Assembly: GCA_026708185.1 (NCBI GenBank)
Contig: JAPOVK010000037.1
Coordinates: 21,446-85,445, forward strand
Reading direction: 5' to 3'
Length of the DNA stretch: 64,000 bases
Source of the DNA: Gammaproteobacteria bacterium
GTDB lineage: Bacteria; Pseudomonadota; Gammaproteobacteria; Pseudomonadales; Azotimanducaceae
The notes beneath the pieces are model-generated. The model did no database searches and was not told where the DNA came from. It saw only the letters and a program-made list of their open reading frames with translations. Shown one piece after another: positions 54,464-62,899 of the stretch (position 1 is its first letter; every line of letters starts with the position of its first letter). The translations under genes and the position numbers were made by a program.

Positions 54464-56710
54464 ATGACGAATCGGACGCCAACAGGTACGCCCAAGAAGC
54501 GGTTTCCACGTCGGTCGGCCGGCGGGATTCGCAACCTACGACCGACCGTCGGTGTCTGCGTGCTGGCGCTCGCGGGGTCGGCGTACGGCGAGGCGGACGC
54601 CGGGAACGTGAAGCTCGAGCAGGTCCTGGTCACTGCGCAAAAGGTCGAAGAGAACATCGAGGACGTGCCGTCGTCGGTGTCGTCGATCGAAGGTGCCGAG
54701 GTGGAGGCGCGAGGCGCTGTGGACCTGACGGACCTCAACGGACTCGTGCCGAACATCGTCACGCAGCGAGTGATGGTCGGCAACGGCGGCAGCTTCGCCA
54801 TACGCGGAATCGGGTTCTACGAAACGGACCCGTTGGCGGACTCGAAAACGCAGGTGCTGCTCGACGGCGCGCCGCATGCGCGGAACACGGGTGTGCTCCA
54901 CGACCAGCTCGACGTGGAGCGAGTGGAAATCCTGCGGGGGCCCCAGGGGCCGCTGTTCGGCCGCAGCAGCCTCGCCGGGACGATCAACGTCATCACCAAG
55001 CCGGTGGGCGACGAGGCGGGTCTGACGGGTAGGCTGTCGCTCGCAGAGTACGGCACGCGACATCTGCGCCTGGCGGCCCAGTCCGGGGGCTTCATGGATA
55101 ACGCCGTGCGCGCGCGGCTGTCCGCAGGAGTCCGTCGATACGATGGCCACGTCGAGAACGCGTACGACGGTCGGTCATTGGGCGCAATCGACGCGAGCAA
55201 TCTGCGCCTCAAGGTCGACCATGCGTTGGACAACGTCTACAGCACTTTGACGGTCTACGCGGTGGATGAGGACGTGGATGGTCTCCCGGTCACCAGTTTC
55301 ATCCAGGATCCGCGCGGCGTGGCCGATGGCGACGTGCACCGGGTCCGCCAGGACGAAGCGGGGCTCGCCGAGTCCGCCGAGAAAGGCGTGACTTTCAGGT
55401 CGGACATCGGCACGGGGGCGGGCACGGTGACGCTGTTGGCAAACACCCAGCAGGCCGACTTCCTCTCCTATTTCGATCTCGACGGGCGTGCGGGAACGAC
55501 CCCGCCCGTCAGGGGCTCCGGCCTGATCATCAACCTTGGGTTCGGCATCGAGCACGAGGAGGACAGCCTCGAGATCCGCTTCCGCGACTCGCACAGCGAG
55601 CGCTGGGACTACACGGCGGGGGTCTTTCTCTTCGGCGAGGAGTCGACGCGCATCTCCTACCAGAACATCGGCGCACCGTACTCCGCGAGCTACGGGCTCG
55701 AAGACGCCTTCGTCACCGTGGAAGCGGGCCAGCGGACGAAGACGGCCGCGGTGTTCGGCCAGGCGGACTTCCATGCGACCCCGAAGCTCTCGCTGCTCCT
55801 GGGCTGGCGCGCGACGCGCGATGAGAAGACCGTGGACATCCGCCATGACCCGAGACCGCCGCCGGCCCCCCAAACGCCGCCGCGCACGCTCGATCTCACC
55901 AATACGTGGAATCAGACGACGTGGCGCGCCGGCGCGAGCTACGACCTGTCCGAGTCCGCGATGGTGTACCTGACCACGTCCACCGGTTTCAAGCCGGGCG
56001 GGTTCAACGGCCGTGCGACGCGCGTCGAGAACATCGGACCGTACGACGCGGAATACGCGACCAACCACGAACTCGGCCTCAAGGCCCGGGTCATGGACGA
56101 TCGGGCACGGATTTCAGCGGCGGCGTTCGTCACCGACTACGAGAAGCTCGTGGGCCTTGTCCGGCGCCCGAACTTCACCGGGCGAGGGACCGAAGCCATC
56201 GCCATAAACCTCGGGGACGTCGACATCCACGGGCTCGAGCTCGAGTCCGAGTGGATCCTGACCGAGAATCTGAGCGCCAGCTTGTCGCTCGGCTACCTTG
56301 AAGCATCGTGGGCCGAGTTCCTTGTCGACCTGAACAACGACGGCGTGGCCACGGACAACTCGCACCTGGACGTCATCCTGGCACCGCGCTGGAGCGCTTC
56401 GGGCGCGCTGCGATACCTGCGGGATGTCGCCCGACTGGCCAACGGGCGCTTGGAGTTCCGCTTGGACGCACGGTACCAGTCTCGCTACAACGCGTACGGT
56501 CAAAGCAACGACGACATCTACTACCGCCTGCCCGCGACCAAGTGGAACGGGGCGATTTCGCTACTTTGGGGCGAAGGCAATAGCGTTGCGCTATTCGGTC
56601 GCAACCTGGCCGACGAGGACGCCTTGGCTTTCGCGTACAACGCGTTGGTTCCTTGGGGCACGTTCGATCCGCCGAGGATCCTCGGCGTCGAGGTCCAGTT
56701 CACCTTGTGA
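54464..56710 (+). CDS. TonB-dependent outer-membrane receptor
   Basis: A 748-aa TonB-dependent receptor. The ATG at 54464 follows AGGAGGAG. The signal peptide is long (hydrophobic part LRPTVGVCVLALAGSAYG, about residues 25-42). The TonB box and plug begin at VKLEQVLVTAQKVEENIEDVP; plug landmarks are FAIRGIGFYETDPLA, VLLDGAPHARNTG and VERVEILRGPQGPLFGRSSL then AGTINVITK. The barrel contains YLTTSTGFKPGGFNG and ends in LGVEVQFTL with a C-terminal Leu. Style is that of environmental receptors of gamma- and alphaproteobacteria. Its stop overlaps the start of the PQQ dehydrogenase gene as GTGA, suggesting linked roles. The ligand is unknown. Confidence 0.95.
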   Translation: MTNRTPTGTPKKRFPRRSAGGIRNLRPTVGVCVLALAGSAYGEADAGNVKLEQVLVTAQKVEENIEDVPSSVSSIEGAEVEARGAVDLTDLNGLVPNIVTQRVMVGNGGSFAIRGIGFYETDPLADSKTQVLLDGAPHARNTGVLHDQLDVERVEILRGPQGPLFGRSSLAGTINVITKPVGDEAGLTGRLSLAEYGTRHLRLAAQSGGFMDNAVRARLSAGVRRYDGHVENAYDGRSLGAIDASNLRLKVDHALDNVYSTLTVYAVDEDVDGLPVTSFIQDPRGVADGDVHRVRQDEAGLAESAEKGVTFRSDIGTGAGTVTLLANTQQADFLSYFDLDGRAGTTPPVRGSGLIINLGFGIEHEEDSLEIRFRDSHSERWDYTAGVFLFGEESTRISYQNIGAPYSASYGLEDAFVTVEAGQRTKTAAVFGQADFHATPKLSLLLGWRATRDEKTVDIRHDPRPPPAPQTPPRTLDLTNTWNQTTWRAGASYDLSESAMVYLTTSTGFKPGGFNGRATRVENIGPYDAEYATNHELGLKARVMDDRARISAAAFVTDYEKLVGLVRRPNFTGRGTEAIAINLGDVDIHGLELESEWILTENLSASLSLGYLEASWAEFLVDLNNDGVATDNSHLDVILAPRWSASGALRYLRDVARLANGRLEFRLDARYQSRYNAYGQSNDDIYYRLPATKWNGAISLLWGEGNSVALFGRNLADEDALAFAYNALVPWGTFDPPRILGVEVQFTL

Positions 56711-58869
56711 CGTTCCGGCTTGGCCGGCCGAGATTCGAGGCAGCCTTCGCCCGCTGCGCCGGGCGGGTGGTCCTATGTGTCTACGGGGCCTGGTACGCCA
56801 ACGCCGGAGGCGTTGACGATGCCGCGATTGCGGACGTCGGCAACGCCGCCGAGTGGCTAACCTACGGTCGCAATCACAACGAGCAACGCTTTAGCCCGCT
56901 TGATCGGGTCAACAGCGGGAACGTCGCCGAACTCAAGGTCGACTGGTACCTCGACATCGCCGAGCCGGTCGGGCTCGTCTCGACTCCCCTTGTTGCCGAC
57001 TCGGTCATGTACTTCGTCGACTCCCGCAACGTCGTCCGCGCGGTCGACGCGGTCGGCGGCGAACTGCTCTGGACGTACGACCCCGAGGTTGCGAGGCATG
57101 CCGCTGACCGTATGCGCATCGCGTTCCTGCACGGCAGCCGGGGTCTGGCCTTGTGGGGCGAGCGCGTCTACGTCGCAACCGTGGACGGACGCCTGATTGC
57201 AGTCGAGGTGGCCACGGGCAGGCCGATGTGGACGACGCCCACGATCGATCCGTCGAAGGCGATGTACATCACCGGCGCGCCCAAGGCGTTCCGCGGCAAG
57301 GTGCTCATAGGCAACGGCGGTACCGAACACGGCCCGGCACGCGGTTACGTCACCGCCTACGACGCCGAGACGGGCGAAGAGGTCTGGCGGTTCTACATCG
57401 TCCCGGGGAATCCGGCCGACGGTTTCGAAAACGCGGCGATGGCAATGGCGGCGAAGACCTGGACGGGCGAGTGGTGGCGCACCGGCGGCGGTGGCAACGT
57501 CTGGCACGGAATGACGTACGACCCCGAGTTCAACGCCGTCTACATCGGCACGGGCAACGGGTCGCCCTGGAACCGGAGGATCCGCAGCCCCGGCGGTGGC
57601 GACAACCTTTTCTTGAGTTCGGTGCTGGCGCTGGACGCAGACACGGGCGACTACCGCTGGCACTACCAGACGACTCCGGGGGAGACGTGGGACTACAACT
57701 CCAACATGGACATGGTCCTGGCAGACCTCCGAATCGGGGGCCGCGACGTGAAGGCACTTCTGCACGCCCCCAAAAACGGATTTTTCTACGTGATAGACCG
57801 CCGCAGCGGCCGGCTAATCTCCGCCGAGCCCTTCGCGGAGGTGAGTTGGGCTAGCCACGTGGACACCGAGACGGGACGCCCCGTCGAGACACCGGGTGCC
57901 CGCTACCCGGACGGCGAGTCCGTTCGTGTCACCCCCGGACCGCCGGGCGCGCACAACTGGCCGCCGATGTCCTTCAATCCCGTGCATGGCCTCGTTTACA
58001 TTCCCACCATCCACGAGGCCTTTGCGTTTTCGGACGAAGGGGTCGATGTGGGGCGTTGGCGGTCGCCGGACTGGTTGGCCCCTGTTCCCGGCGGCGGACA
58101 CGGTGTCGCGATCCGCCAAGTCCCCCTGCCTCCCGACAGGCCCGTGGGCACGCTTCAGGCCTGGGACCCGGTGAGGCAGCGGCGGGTATGGGAGGTGGCG
58201 TTTGACACTGCATGGAATCCCGGCACGTTGACGACGGGAGGCGATCTTGTGTTCCAGGGAACGGCGGACGGCGACTTCGTGGCGTATCACGCGGCGACTG
58301 GCGAGGAGCTTTGGCGGGAGCACATGGGACTGGGCATCTCGGCACCGCCCATCACCTATGGCATTGGCGGGCGCCAGTACGTCGCCCTCTTGGTGGGCTG
58401 GGGATCGACGCCCGCAACCAGCGGCGGGCACGACAACTATCGGCTCGGCTGGGCGTATCGAGGCCATCCGCGCCGCCTTGTCGTGTTCTCCCTCGACGGG
58501 AAGCACACCGTGCCGGCGTCTCCGCTCCCGGCACCGCCTCTTCCGCTCGACGACCCCGAATTGGTTGTGGACGAGGATCTCGTTGGGCACGGTGCCGAGG
58601 TCTACGGCAACTGCCGCATGTGCCACGGCGGAGGCGCGGTCTCGGGCGGTGGCTCGCCCGACCTCAGGGCCTCGCGGGTCGTCCTGTCGGATACCGCGTT
58701 TGACGCAGTCGTGCGAGGCGGCGCGCTGACCGCACAAGGCATGCCGGCTTTTCCCGCGTTGGCGGATCGACATCTGGAGGCGCTGCAGCACTACATTCGC
58801 CGCCAGGCTCGCACAGCGTTGGGCTTGGACCCGGTCGCCGCGTCCGCTGCAGCGGACGTTCCCCCCTGA
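56707..58869 (+). CDS. PQQ-dependent alcohol dehydrogenase with C-terminal cytochrome c
   Basis: A 720-aa quinohaemoprotein. The GTG start at 56707 overlaps the TonB stop; the N-terminus has a short hydrophobic stretch (VVLCVYGAWYANAGG) as a weak signal peptide. The eight-bladed PQQ propeller shows LTYGRNHNEQRFSPLDRVN, IGNGGTEHGPARGYVTAYDA, GNVWHGMTYDPEFNAVYIGTGNGSPWN as landmark, and GETWDYNSNMDM with the catalytic Asp. WDYN, not WDYD, points to calcium and not lanthanide. The usual vicinal Cys-Cys is missing: RMRIAFLHGSRGLAL stands at that place. The C-terminal haem motif is NCRMCHGGG (about residue 635). It should oxidise an alcohol in the periplasm; the substrate is unknown. Confidence 0.92.
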   Translation: MTFRLGRPRFEAAFARCAGRVVLCVYGAWYANAGGVDDAAIADVGNAAEWLTYGRNHNEQRFSPLDRVNSGNVAELKVDWYLDIAEPVGLVSTPLVADSVMYFVDSRNVVRAVDAVGGELLWTYDPEVARHAADRMRIAFLHGSRGLALWGERVYVATVDGRLIAVEVATGRPMWTTPTIDPSKAMYITGAPKAFRGKVLIGNGGTEHGPARGYVTAYDAETGEEVWRFYIVPGNPADGFENAAMAMAAKTWTGEWWRTGGGGNVWHGMTYDPEFNAVYIGTGNGSPWNRRIRSPGGGDNLFLSSVLALDADTGDYRWHYQTTPGETWDYNSNMDMVLADLRIGGRDVKALLHAPKNGFFYVIDRRSGRLISAEPFAEVSWASHVDTETGRPVETPGARYPDGESVRVTPGPPGAHNWPPMSFNPVHGLVYIPTIHEAFAFSDEGVDVGRWRSPDWLAPVPGGGHGVAIRQVPLPPDRPVGTLQAWDPVRQRRVWEVAFDTAWNPGTLTTGGDLVFQGTADGDFVAYHAATGEELWREHMGLGISAPPITYGIGGRQYVALLVGWGSTPATSGGHDNYRLGWAYRGHPRRLVVFSLDGKHTVPASPLPAPPLPLDDPELVVDEDLVGHGAEVYGNCRMCHGGGAVSGGGSPDLRASRVVLSDTAFDAVVRGGALTAQGMPAFPALADRHLEALQHYIRRQARTALGLDPVAASAAADVPP

Positions 58870-58880
58870 GGGCTGCGAGA

Positions 58881-58901
58881 CGCCACCGCTTCGCGGTCGC
58901 C
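58881..58901 (-). repeat. GAA-loop palindrome, second (diverged) copy
   Basis: On the minus strand this reads GGCGACCGC, GAA, GCGGTGGCG, differing from the perfect palindrome at 18636-18656 at two positions in the right arm. It lies between the convergent PQQ dehydrogenase and mrcA genes and overlaps the 22-bp repeat copy at 58898-58920. It may act as a two-way transcription barrier. Confidence 0.5.
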
Positions 58902-58920
58902 CCTATAGCCGTGTCGGGGC
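58898..58920 (+). repeat. 22-bp dispersed repeat, diverged copy B (mrcA 3' end)
   Basis: The sequence CGCCCC-T-ATAGCCGTGTC-GGGG matches the repeat at 21894-21915 with one inserted base and two or three changes. It ends 1 nt before the mrcA stop codon, again at a gene 3' end. Confidence 0.5.
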
Positions 58921-58921
58921 C

Positions 58922-61336
58922 CTAGAACAGTTCTTCCGGCCGGACCACGCGCGGTCCGTTGCCGACGGTCGGAGAGACACCGGGCAGTGTTTCGCGTGGC
59001 GCCATGTCGGCGAAGAAGAACTCGAAGATCGCGCTGGGATCCCCCGGCGCAGCCGGCCCTTTGCCGGGCACGACCTTGACGCTGACCACGCCTTCCGGCA
59101 TGGGCCGGGTCACCTCGGGTTCGTCGGCGAGTGCCTCGCGCATGTAGTCGATCCAGATCGGCAACGCCGTGTTGGAACCGTACTCGCGTTCTCCGGCCGG
59201 TCGTCGGTCGGAGAAGCCGACCCACGTGGTGGCCACGAGGTTGGGGTGGTAGCCGTTGAACCAGGTGTCCCTGGCGAGGTCGGTGGTACCCGTCTTGCCG
59301 GCGATGTCGGTGCGGTCGAGTACCCGTGCGCGGCGCCCGGTGCCACGGCGGATGACATCGCGCAGCATCGAGTCCATGACGAAGGCGTTGCGCTCGCTGA
59401 TCGCACGTGGGGCCGGATCGGGTGCGGGCGTCTCGGTCTCGGACGCCTCGCAGGGGTCGCAGACTTGGGGATGGTGGGGCTCGAGCACGACGAGGCCCTC
59501 GAGACGTTCGACACGGGCGATGATGTGCGGCTCAACGCGGAAGCCGCCATTGGCGAATGCGGCATAGCCGGCGGCCATGTCGATGGGTGCCAGCGTCATG
59601 GTGCCGCCGCCGATGGCGAGTTGGGTATTTTTCGGCATCGTGCTGGTGTCGAAGCCGAATCGGCTCGCGTGGTCGATGATCGGGTTCGCGCCAACGCGCC
59701 GCATGACGCGGATGGACACCGCGTTGCGGGACTGGAAGAGCGCTTGCCGGAGCGGCATCAGACCGCGGTAGTCGCCGCTGTCGTTGCGTGGCCGGTAGGT
59801 GGTCTCGAGATTTGCGTCCTCGAAGACCAGCGGCGCGTCCCAGAACATGGTGGCCGGCGTGACGCCCTGTTCCAACGCGGCCGAGTACACGAATGGCTTG
59901 AATCCAGACCCTGGCTGACGACTGCCCTGCAAGGCGTGGTTGAACTGCCGGGCGTGGAAGTTCCAGCCGCCGACGAGGGCGCGCACCGCACCGGTCCTCG
60001 GATCGAGGGACACCAGGGCGCCTTGTATCTCCGGCACTTGGCTCAATCGCCAGCCGTCCTCGCTCGGTTCGATGCGGACCACGTCGCCGACCGCGGCAAC
60101 GTCGGTCGCCTCGCGCGGCAAGCGTCCAAGGGCGTCGGTGCCGAGGAACGCTCTTGCCCAGCGTAGCCCGTCCCACTCGATCCTGACGTTCGCGCCGTCC
60201 TGGCGACGCACGGCGATGGCGCGTTCCTCGACCTCGACCACGAAGGCAGGCTCCAGGCCGGACATCACGGTGTAGTCCGCAAGCGCATCCGCCGCGGGCG
60301 CATCCGGGTCGACGCGGCCCTCGGGGCCACGGTAGCCGTGGCGACGGTCGTACTTCATCAGCCCGGTGCGGACCGCGCTCTGCGCCGCAGCTTGGTGCTT
60401 GGCGTCGAGGGTCGTGTAGGCCACGAAGCCGGAGTAGAGCTCGGCGCCGTAGCGCTCCTCGAGTTGCTGGCGTACCCATTCGGCGGGGTAGGGTGCCGGC
60501 AGGTCGATCTCGGGGTTGAATTGCGCCGCGGTAATGGGCGCTTCCCGTGCGGGCCGGTACTCGGCCTCGGTGATCGAGCCCTGCTCGAGCATTCTACGCA
60601 GCACCAGATTGCGCCGCTCGAGCGCCCACTCCGGCCCATTGATGGGGTTGCCTCCGCTCGGCTTCTTCATGATTCCCGCGAGCATGGCGAGCTGGGCGAG
60701 ATTCAACTCGTCCACCGGCTTGCCGTAGTACGTGTGGGCCGCCGCCTGGACGCCGTAGGCCCTCTTGCCGAACGACATGATGTTCACGTAGAGCTCGAGG
60801 ATCTGCTCCTTGCTGAGTTCCTGCTCGACCTTGAGCGCAAGCAGCATCTCTTTGAACTTCCTAATGAATTCCTGCTTCGGCGAGAAGGAGACGACCTTCG
60901 CCAGTTGCATCGTGATCGTGCTTGCCCCGGTGCGTTCCTCGGGGAAGGTCAGCAGGTTGATGAAGTCGTTGGTGAAGGAGATCAGGTCGATGCCGACATG
61001 GTCGTAGAACCGCTTGTCTTCCGTGTTGAGCAACGCGTCGATGAAGGACTGCGGCACGTCGGCCAGCTTGATCGGGATCAGCCTGTCTCCGAACTCGGCG
61101 ATCAGCGCGCCGTCGGCGGTGTAGATGCGCAGGGGCGTCTTGAACGAGTAGCGCGTGTAGGTCTCCGTGGACGGAATCTGCGGGTCCAGATAGAGAAATG
61201 CTGACGCCAATCCGAGAGATGTGCCACAGACACCGGCTGCTGCGAGCCACACAATGACCGCCGCAACACGCTTCAGACCGGTTCGCGAGTCCCTGGGCGG
61301 GTTCAGCAAGCGACGGTGATTTGGATCGTTGCGCAT
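58922..61336 (-). CDS. mrcA: Penicillin-binding protein 1A (bifunctional transglycosylase/transpeptidase)
   Basis: An 804-aa class A PBP. ATG at 61336 gives MRNDPNHRRLLN; an ATG at 61354 is possible. After a membrane anchor (VAAVIVWLAAAGVCGTSLGL, about 25-50) comes the GT51 glycosyltransferase (ALLNTEDKRFYDHVGIDLIS with catalytic Glu, GASTITMQLAK, MSFGKRAYGVQAAAHTYYGK). An OB-like insert follows (about 310-420), then the transpeptidase: SGFKPFVYSAALE (SxxK), FQSRNAVSIRVMR (SxN), GKTGTTDLARDTWFNGY (KTG). It polymerises and cross-links peptidoglycan. It is divergent from pilM with about 32 bp between starts, the usual ponA-pil arrangement. Confidence 0.97.
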   Translation of the reverse strand: MRNDPNHRRLLNPPRDSRTGLKRVAAVIVWLAAAGVCGTSLGLASAFLYLDPQIPSTETYTRYSFKTPLRIYTADGALIAEFGDRLIPIKLADVPQSFIDALLNTEDKRFYDHVGIDLISFTNDFINLLTFPEERTGASTITMQLAKVVSFSPKQEFIRKFKEMLLALKVEQELSKEQILELYVNIMSFGKRAYGVQAAAHTYYGKPVDELNLAQLAMLAGIMKKPSGGNPINGPEWALERRNLVLRRMLEQGSITEAEYRPAREAPITAAQFNPEIDLPAPYPAEWVRQQLEERYGAELYSGFVAYTTLDAKHQAAAQSAVRTGLMKYDRRHGYRGPEGRVDPDAPAADALADYTVMSGLEPAFVVEVEERAIAVRRQDGANVRIEWDGLRWARAFLGTDALGRLPREATDVAAVGDVVRIEPSEDGWRLSQVPEIQGALVSLDPRTGAVRALVGGWNFHARQFNHALQGSRQPGSGFKPFVYSAALEQGVTPATMFWDAPLVFEDANLETTYRPRNDSGDYRGLMPLRQALFQSRNAVSIRVMRRVGANPIIDHASRFGFDTSTMPKNTQLAIGGGTMTLAPIDMAAGYAAFANGGFRVEPHIIARVERLEGLVVLEPHHPQVCDPCEASETETPAPDPAPRAISERNAFVMDSMLRDVIRRGTGRRARVLDRTDIAGKTGTTDLARDTWFNGYHPNLVATTWVGFSDRRPAGEREYGSNTALPIWIDYMREALADEPEVTRPMPEGVVSVKVVPGKGPAAPGDPSAIFEFFFADMAPRETLPGVSPTVGNGPRVVRPEELF

Positions 61337-61368
61337 CGTTTTGGCGGCTTTCAAGAAGGGAGTTTCAC

Positions 61369-62331
61369 GTGGCCTTGTTCAAAGGGAGATCCTGTCCTCC
61401 ACTGGGTATCGACATCGGCTCGGCGTCGGTCAAGCTCGTCGCCCTTTCCTGGCGCGGGGGGCGGTGCCGGGTAGACGGCTTCGCCATCGAGCCACTGCCG
61501 GCGGCGACCGCGGACAGGGGCAATATAAGCGATGCCGCCATCGTTGGCGAAGCCGTCCGTCGCGCCTGGCGAGAGGCGGGTGCCAAGGCCAAGACCGCGG
61601 TCCTTGCGGTGGCCGACTCGGCGGTGGTGACGCGCACGTTGTTATTGGACGCGACGCTGACAGGGGACGAACTCGAGGCCGAGGTCGTCCTCGATGCGGA
61701 ACGCAGCATCCCGTACCCGATCGATCGCGTCGCGCTTGATTTCGTGTCCCTCGGCGCGTGTGCGGACGACCCGGCGCTGAAGCGGATTTTGCTCGCTGCC
61801 TGTCCGCGGGAGCAGGTGCTCGCGCGCGAAGCCGCGGCGAGTCACGCCGGGCTCACGGCGGCAGCCGTCGAGATAGAGTCGTCCGCGCAACATCGGGCCA
61901 TGCAGGCGGCCAAGGGCGACGAAACCGTCGTCGGCATGCTCACCGTGGGCGACGATGCGTTGCGGCTGGCTGTGTGGCGCCGGGGCGAATCGGTCTTCGT
62001 GAAGCATGAACCCATGCCGATGTCCCTAGCCCACGACGACGGACCGACGCCGGGGGCGACATTGGATGCGGCCTCGCGTCTGCTCGACGCCTATGCGGCG
62101 GCGATGCCGGCCGACGGCGTGGGTCGGTTGCGCCTTGCAGGTGGTGGCGCGGCGCGGGCCGTGTTCGCGGCCATGACGAACGCACACTTCGGCATGAGCG
62201 TGGAGTTGGCGGATCCGTTTGCCGGCATGGCGGCTCATGCACGCGTCGACAAGACCGCATTGGCCGAAGCGGCGCCGGCTCTCGTGACGGCGTGCGGTCT
62301 CGGCTTGTGGCCCGGCGATGACGGCCCTTAA
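61369..62331 (+). CDS. pilM: Type IV pilus assembly protein PilM
   Basis: A 320-aa actin-like (FtsA-fold) cytoplasmic ATPase-like protein of the type IV pilus alignment complex. The start is GTG at 61369 (VALFKGRSCPPLGIDIGSASVKLVAL) because AAGGGAG precedes it at good distance. LGIDIGSASVK is the phosphate-1 motif; LDAERSIPYPIDRVALDF is the PilM hallmark. PilM binds the short cytoplasmic tail of PilN (NLLPWRE, present in the next gene). The 3' end overlaps pilN by 14 nt. Confidence 0.94.
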   Translation: MALFKGRSCPPLGIDIGSASVKLVALSWRGGRCRVDGFAIEPLPAATADRGNISDAAIVGEAVRRAWREAGAKAKTAVLAVADSAVVTRTLLLDATLTGDELEAEVVLDAERSIPYPIDRVALDFVSLGACADDPALKRILLAACPREQVLAREAAASHAGLTAAAVEIESSAQHRAMQAAKGDETVVGMLTVGDDALRLAVWRRGESVFVKHEPMPMSLAHDDGPTPGATLDAASRLLDAYAAAMPADGVGRLRLAGGGAARAVFAAMTNAHFGMSVELADPFAGMAAHARVDKTALAEAAPALVTACGLGLWPGDDGP

Positions 62332-62899
62332 CCTCCTGCCGTGGCGCGAGCGGCGGCGGCAGCGTCGCCGCCGGGCTGTCGTCGTCGGTCTCGGGTCGTC
62401 GTTTGTCGCCGCGGCGGTGGTCCTCGGGGTGGCTTGGCAAGTCAACGGAAGTGCCCTCGTCGCCGTGCGGGACCAGAACACCCGTCTGGGCGGGCGGATC
62501 GCGGAGCTCGACAGCCGCTTGCTTGAGTTGACCGACATCGAGCGCGGCAACACCGAGATTGCGTGGCGGATCAGCGCTTTGCGCCAGTTGGACACGGAGC
62601 GCGTCGAGGCGGTTCGCGTCTTCGCCGATTTGGCGAGCACGCTGCCGCCGGGCTTGCGCTACACCGCCGTGGCGCGGCGCGGCGGGATGGTCTCGGTGCG
62701 CGGCACGGCGGACGCCGAAAGCAGCGTGTCGACGTTCATGCGCAACCTCGCGCGTTCGGCACGGTTCGGCGCGCCGAACTTGCAGAACATCGCCGACGCC
62801 GCGGACTCCGGCGGGCGGGCGATGTTCGAGCTCAGCTTCGAGGTGGCGCGTCTGCCGGACGACGCCGCGGCGCTGGAGTCCGCCCATGCGCGTGAGTGA
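62318..62899 (+). CDS. pilN: Type IV pilus assembly protein PilN
   Basis: A 193-aa inner-membrane protein. The N-terminal cytoplasmic tail MTALNLLPWRERRRQRRRR carries the conserved NLLPWRE PilM-binding motif. One membrane helix follows (VVVGLGSSFVAAAVVLGVAW, about 21-40), then a coiled coil (45-80) and the ferredoxin-like periplasmic domain (LASTLPPGLRYTAVARRGGM, VRGTADAESSVSTFMRNLA). It pairs with PilO to form the periplasmic platform of the pilus motor. Overlaps are 14 nt with pilM and 14 nt with the PilO-P gene. Confidence 0.95.
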   Translation: MTALNLLPWRERRRQRRRRAVVVGLGSSFVAAAVVLGVAWQVNGSALVAVRDQNTRLGGRIAELDSRLLELTDIERGNTEIAWRISALRQLDTERVEAVRVFADLASTLPPGLRYTAVARRGGMVSVRGTADAESSVSTFMRNLARSARFGAPNLQNIADAADSGGRAMFELSFEVARLPDDAAALESAHARE

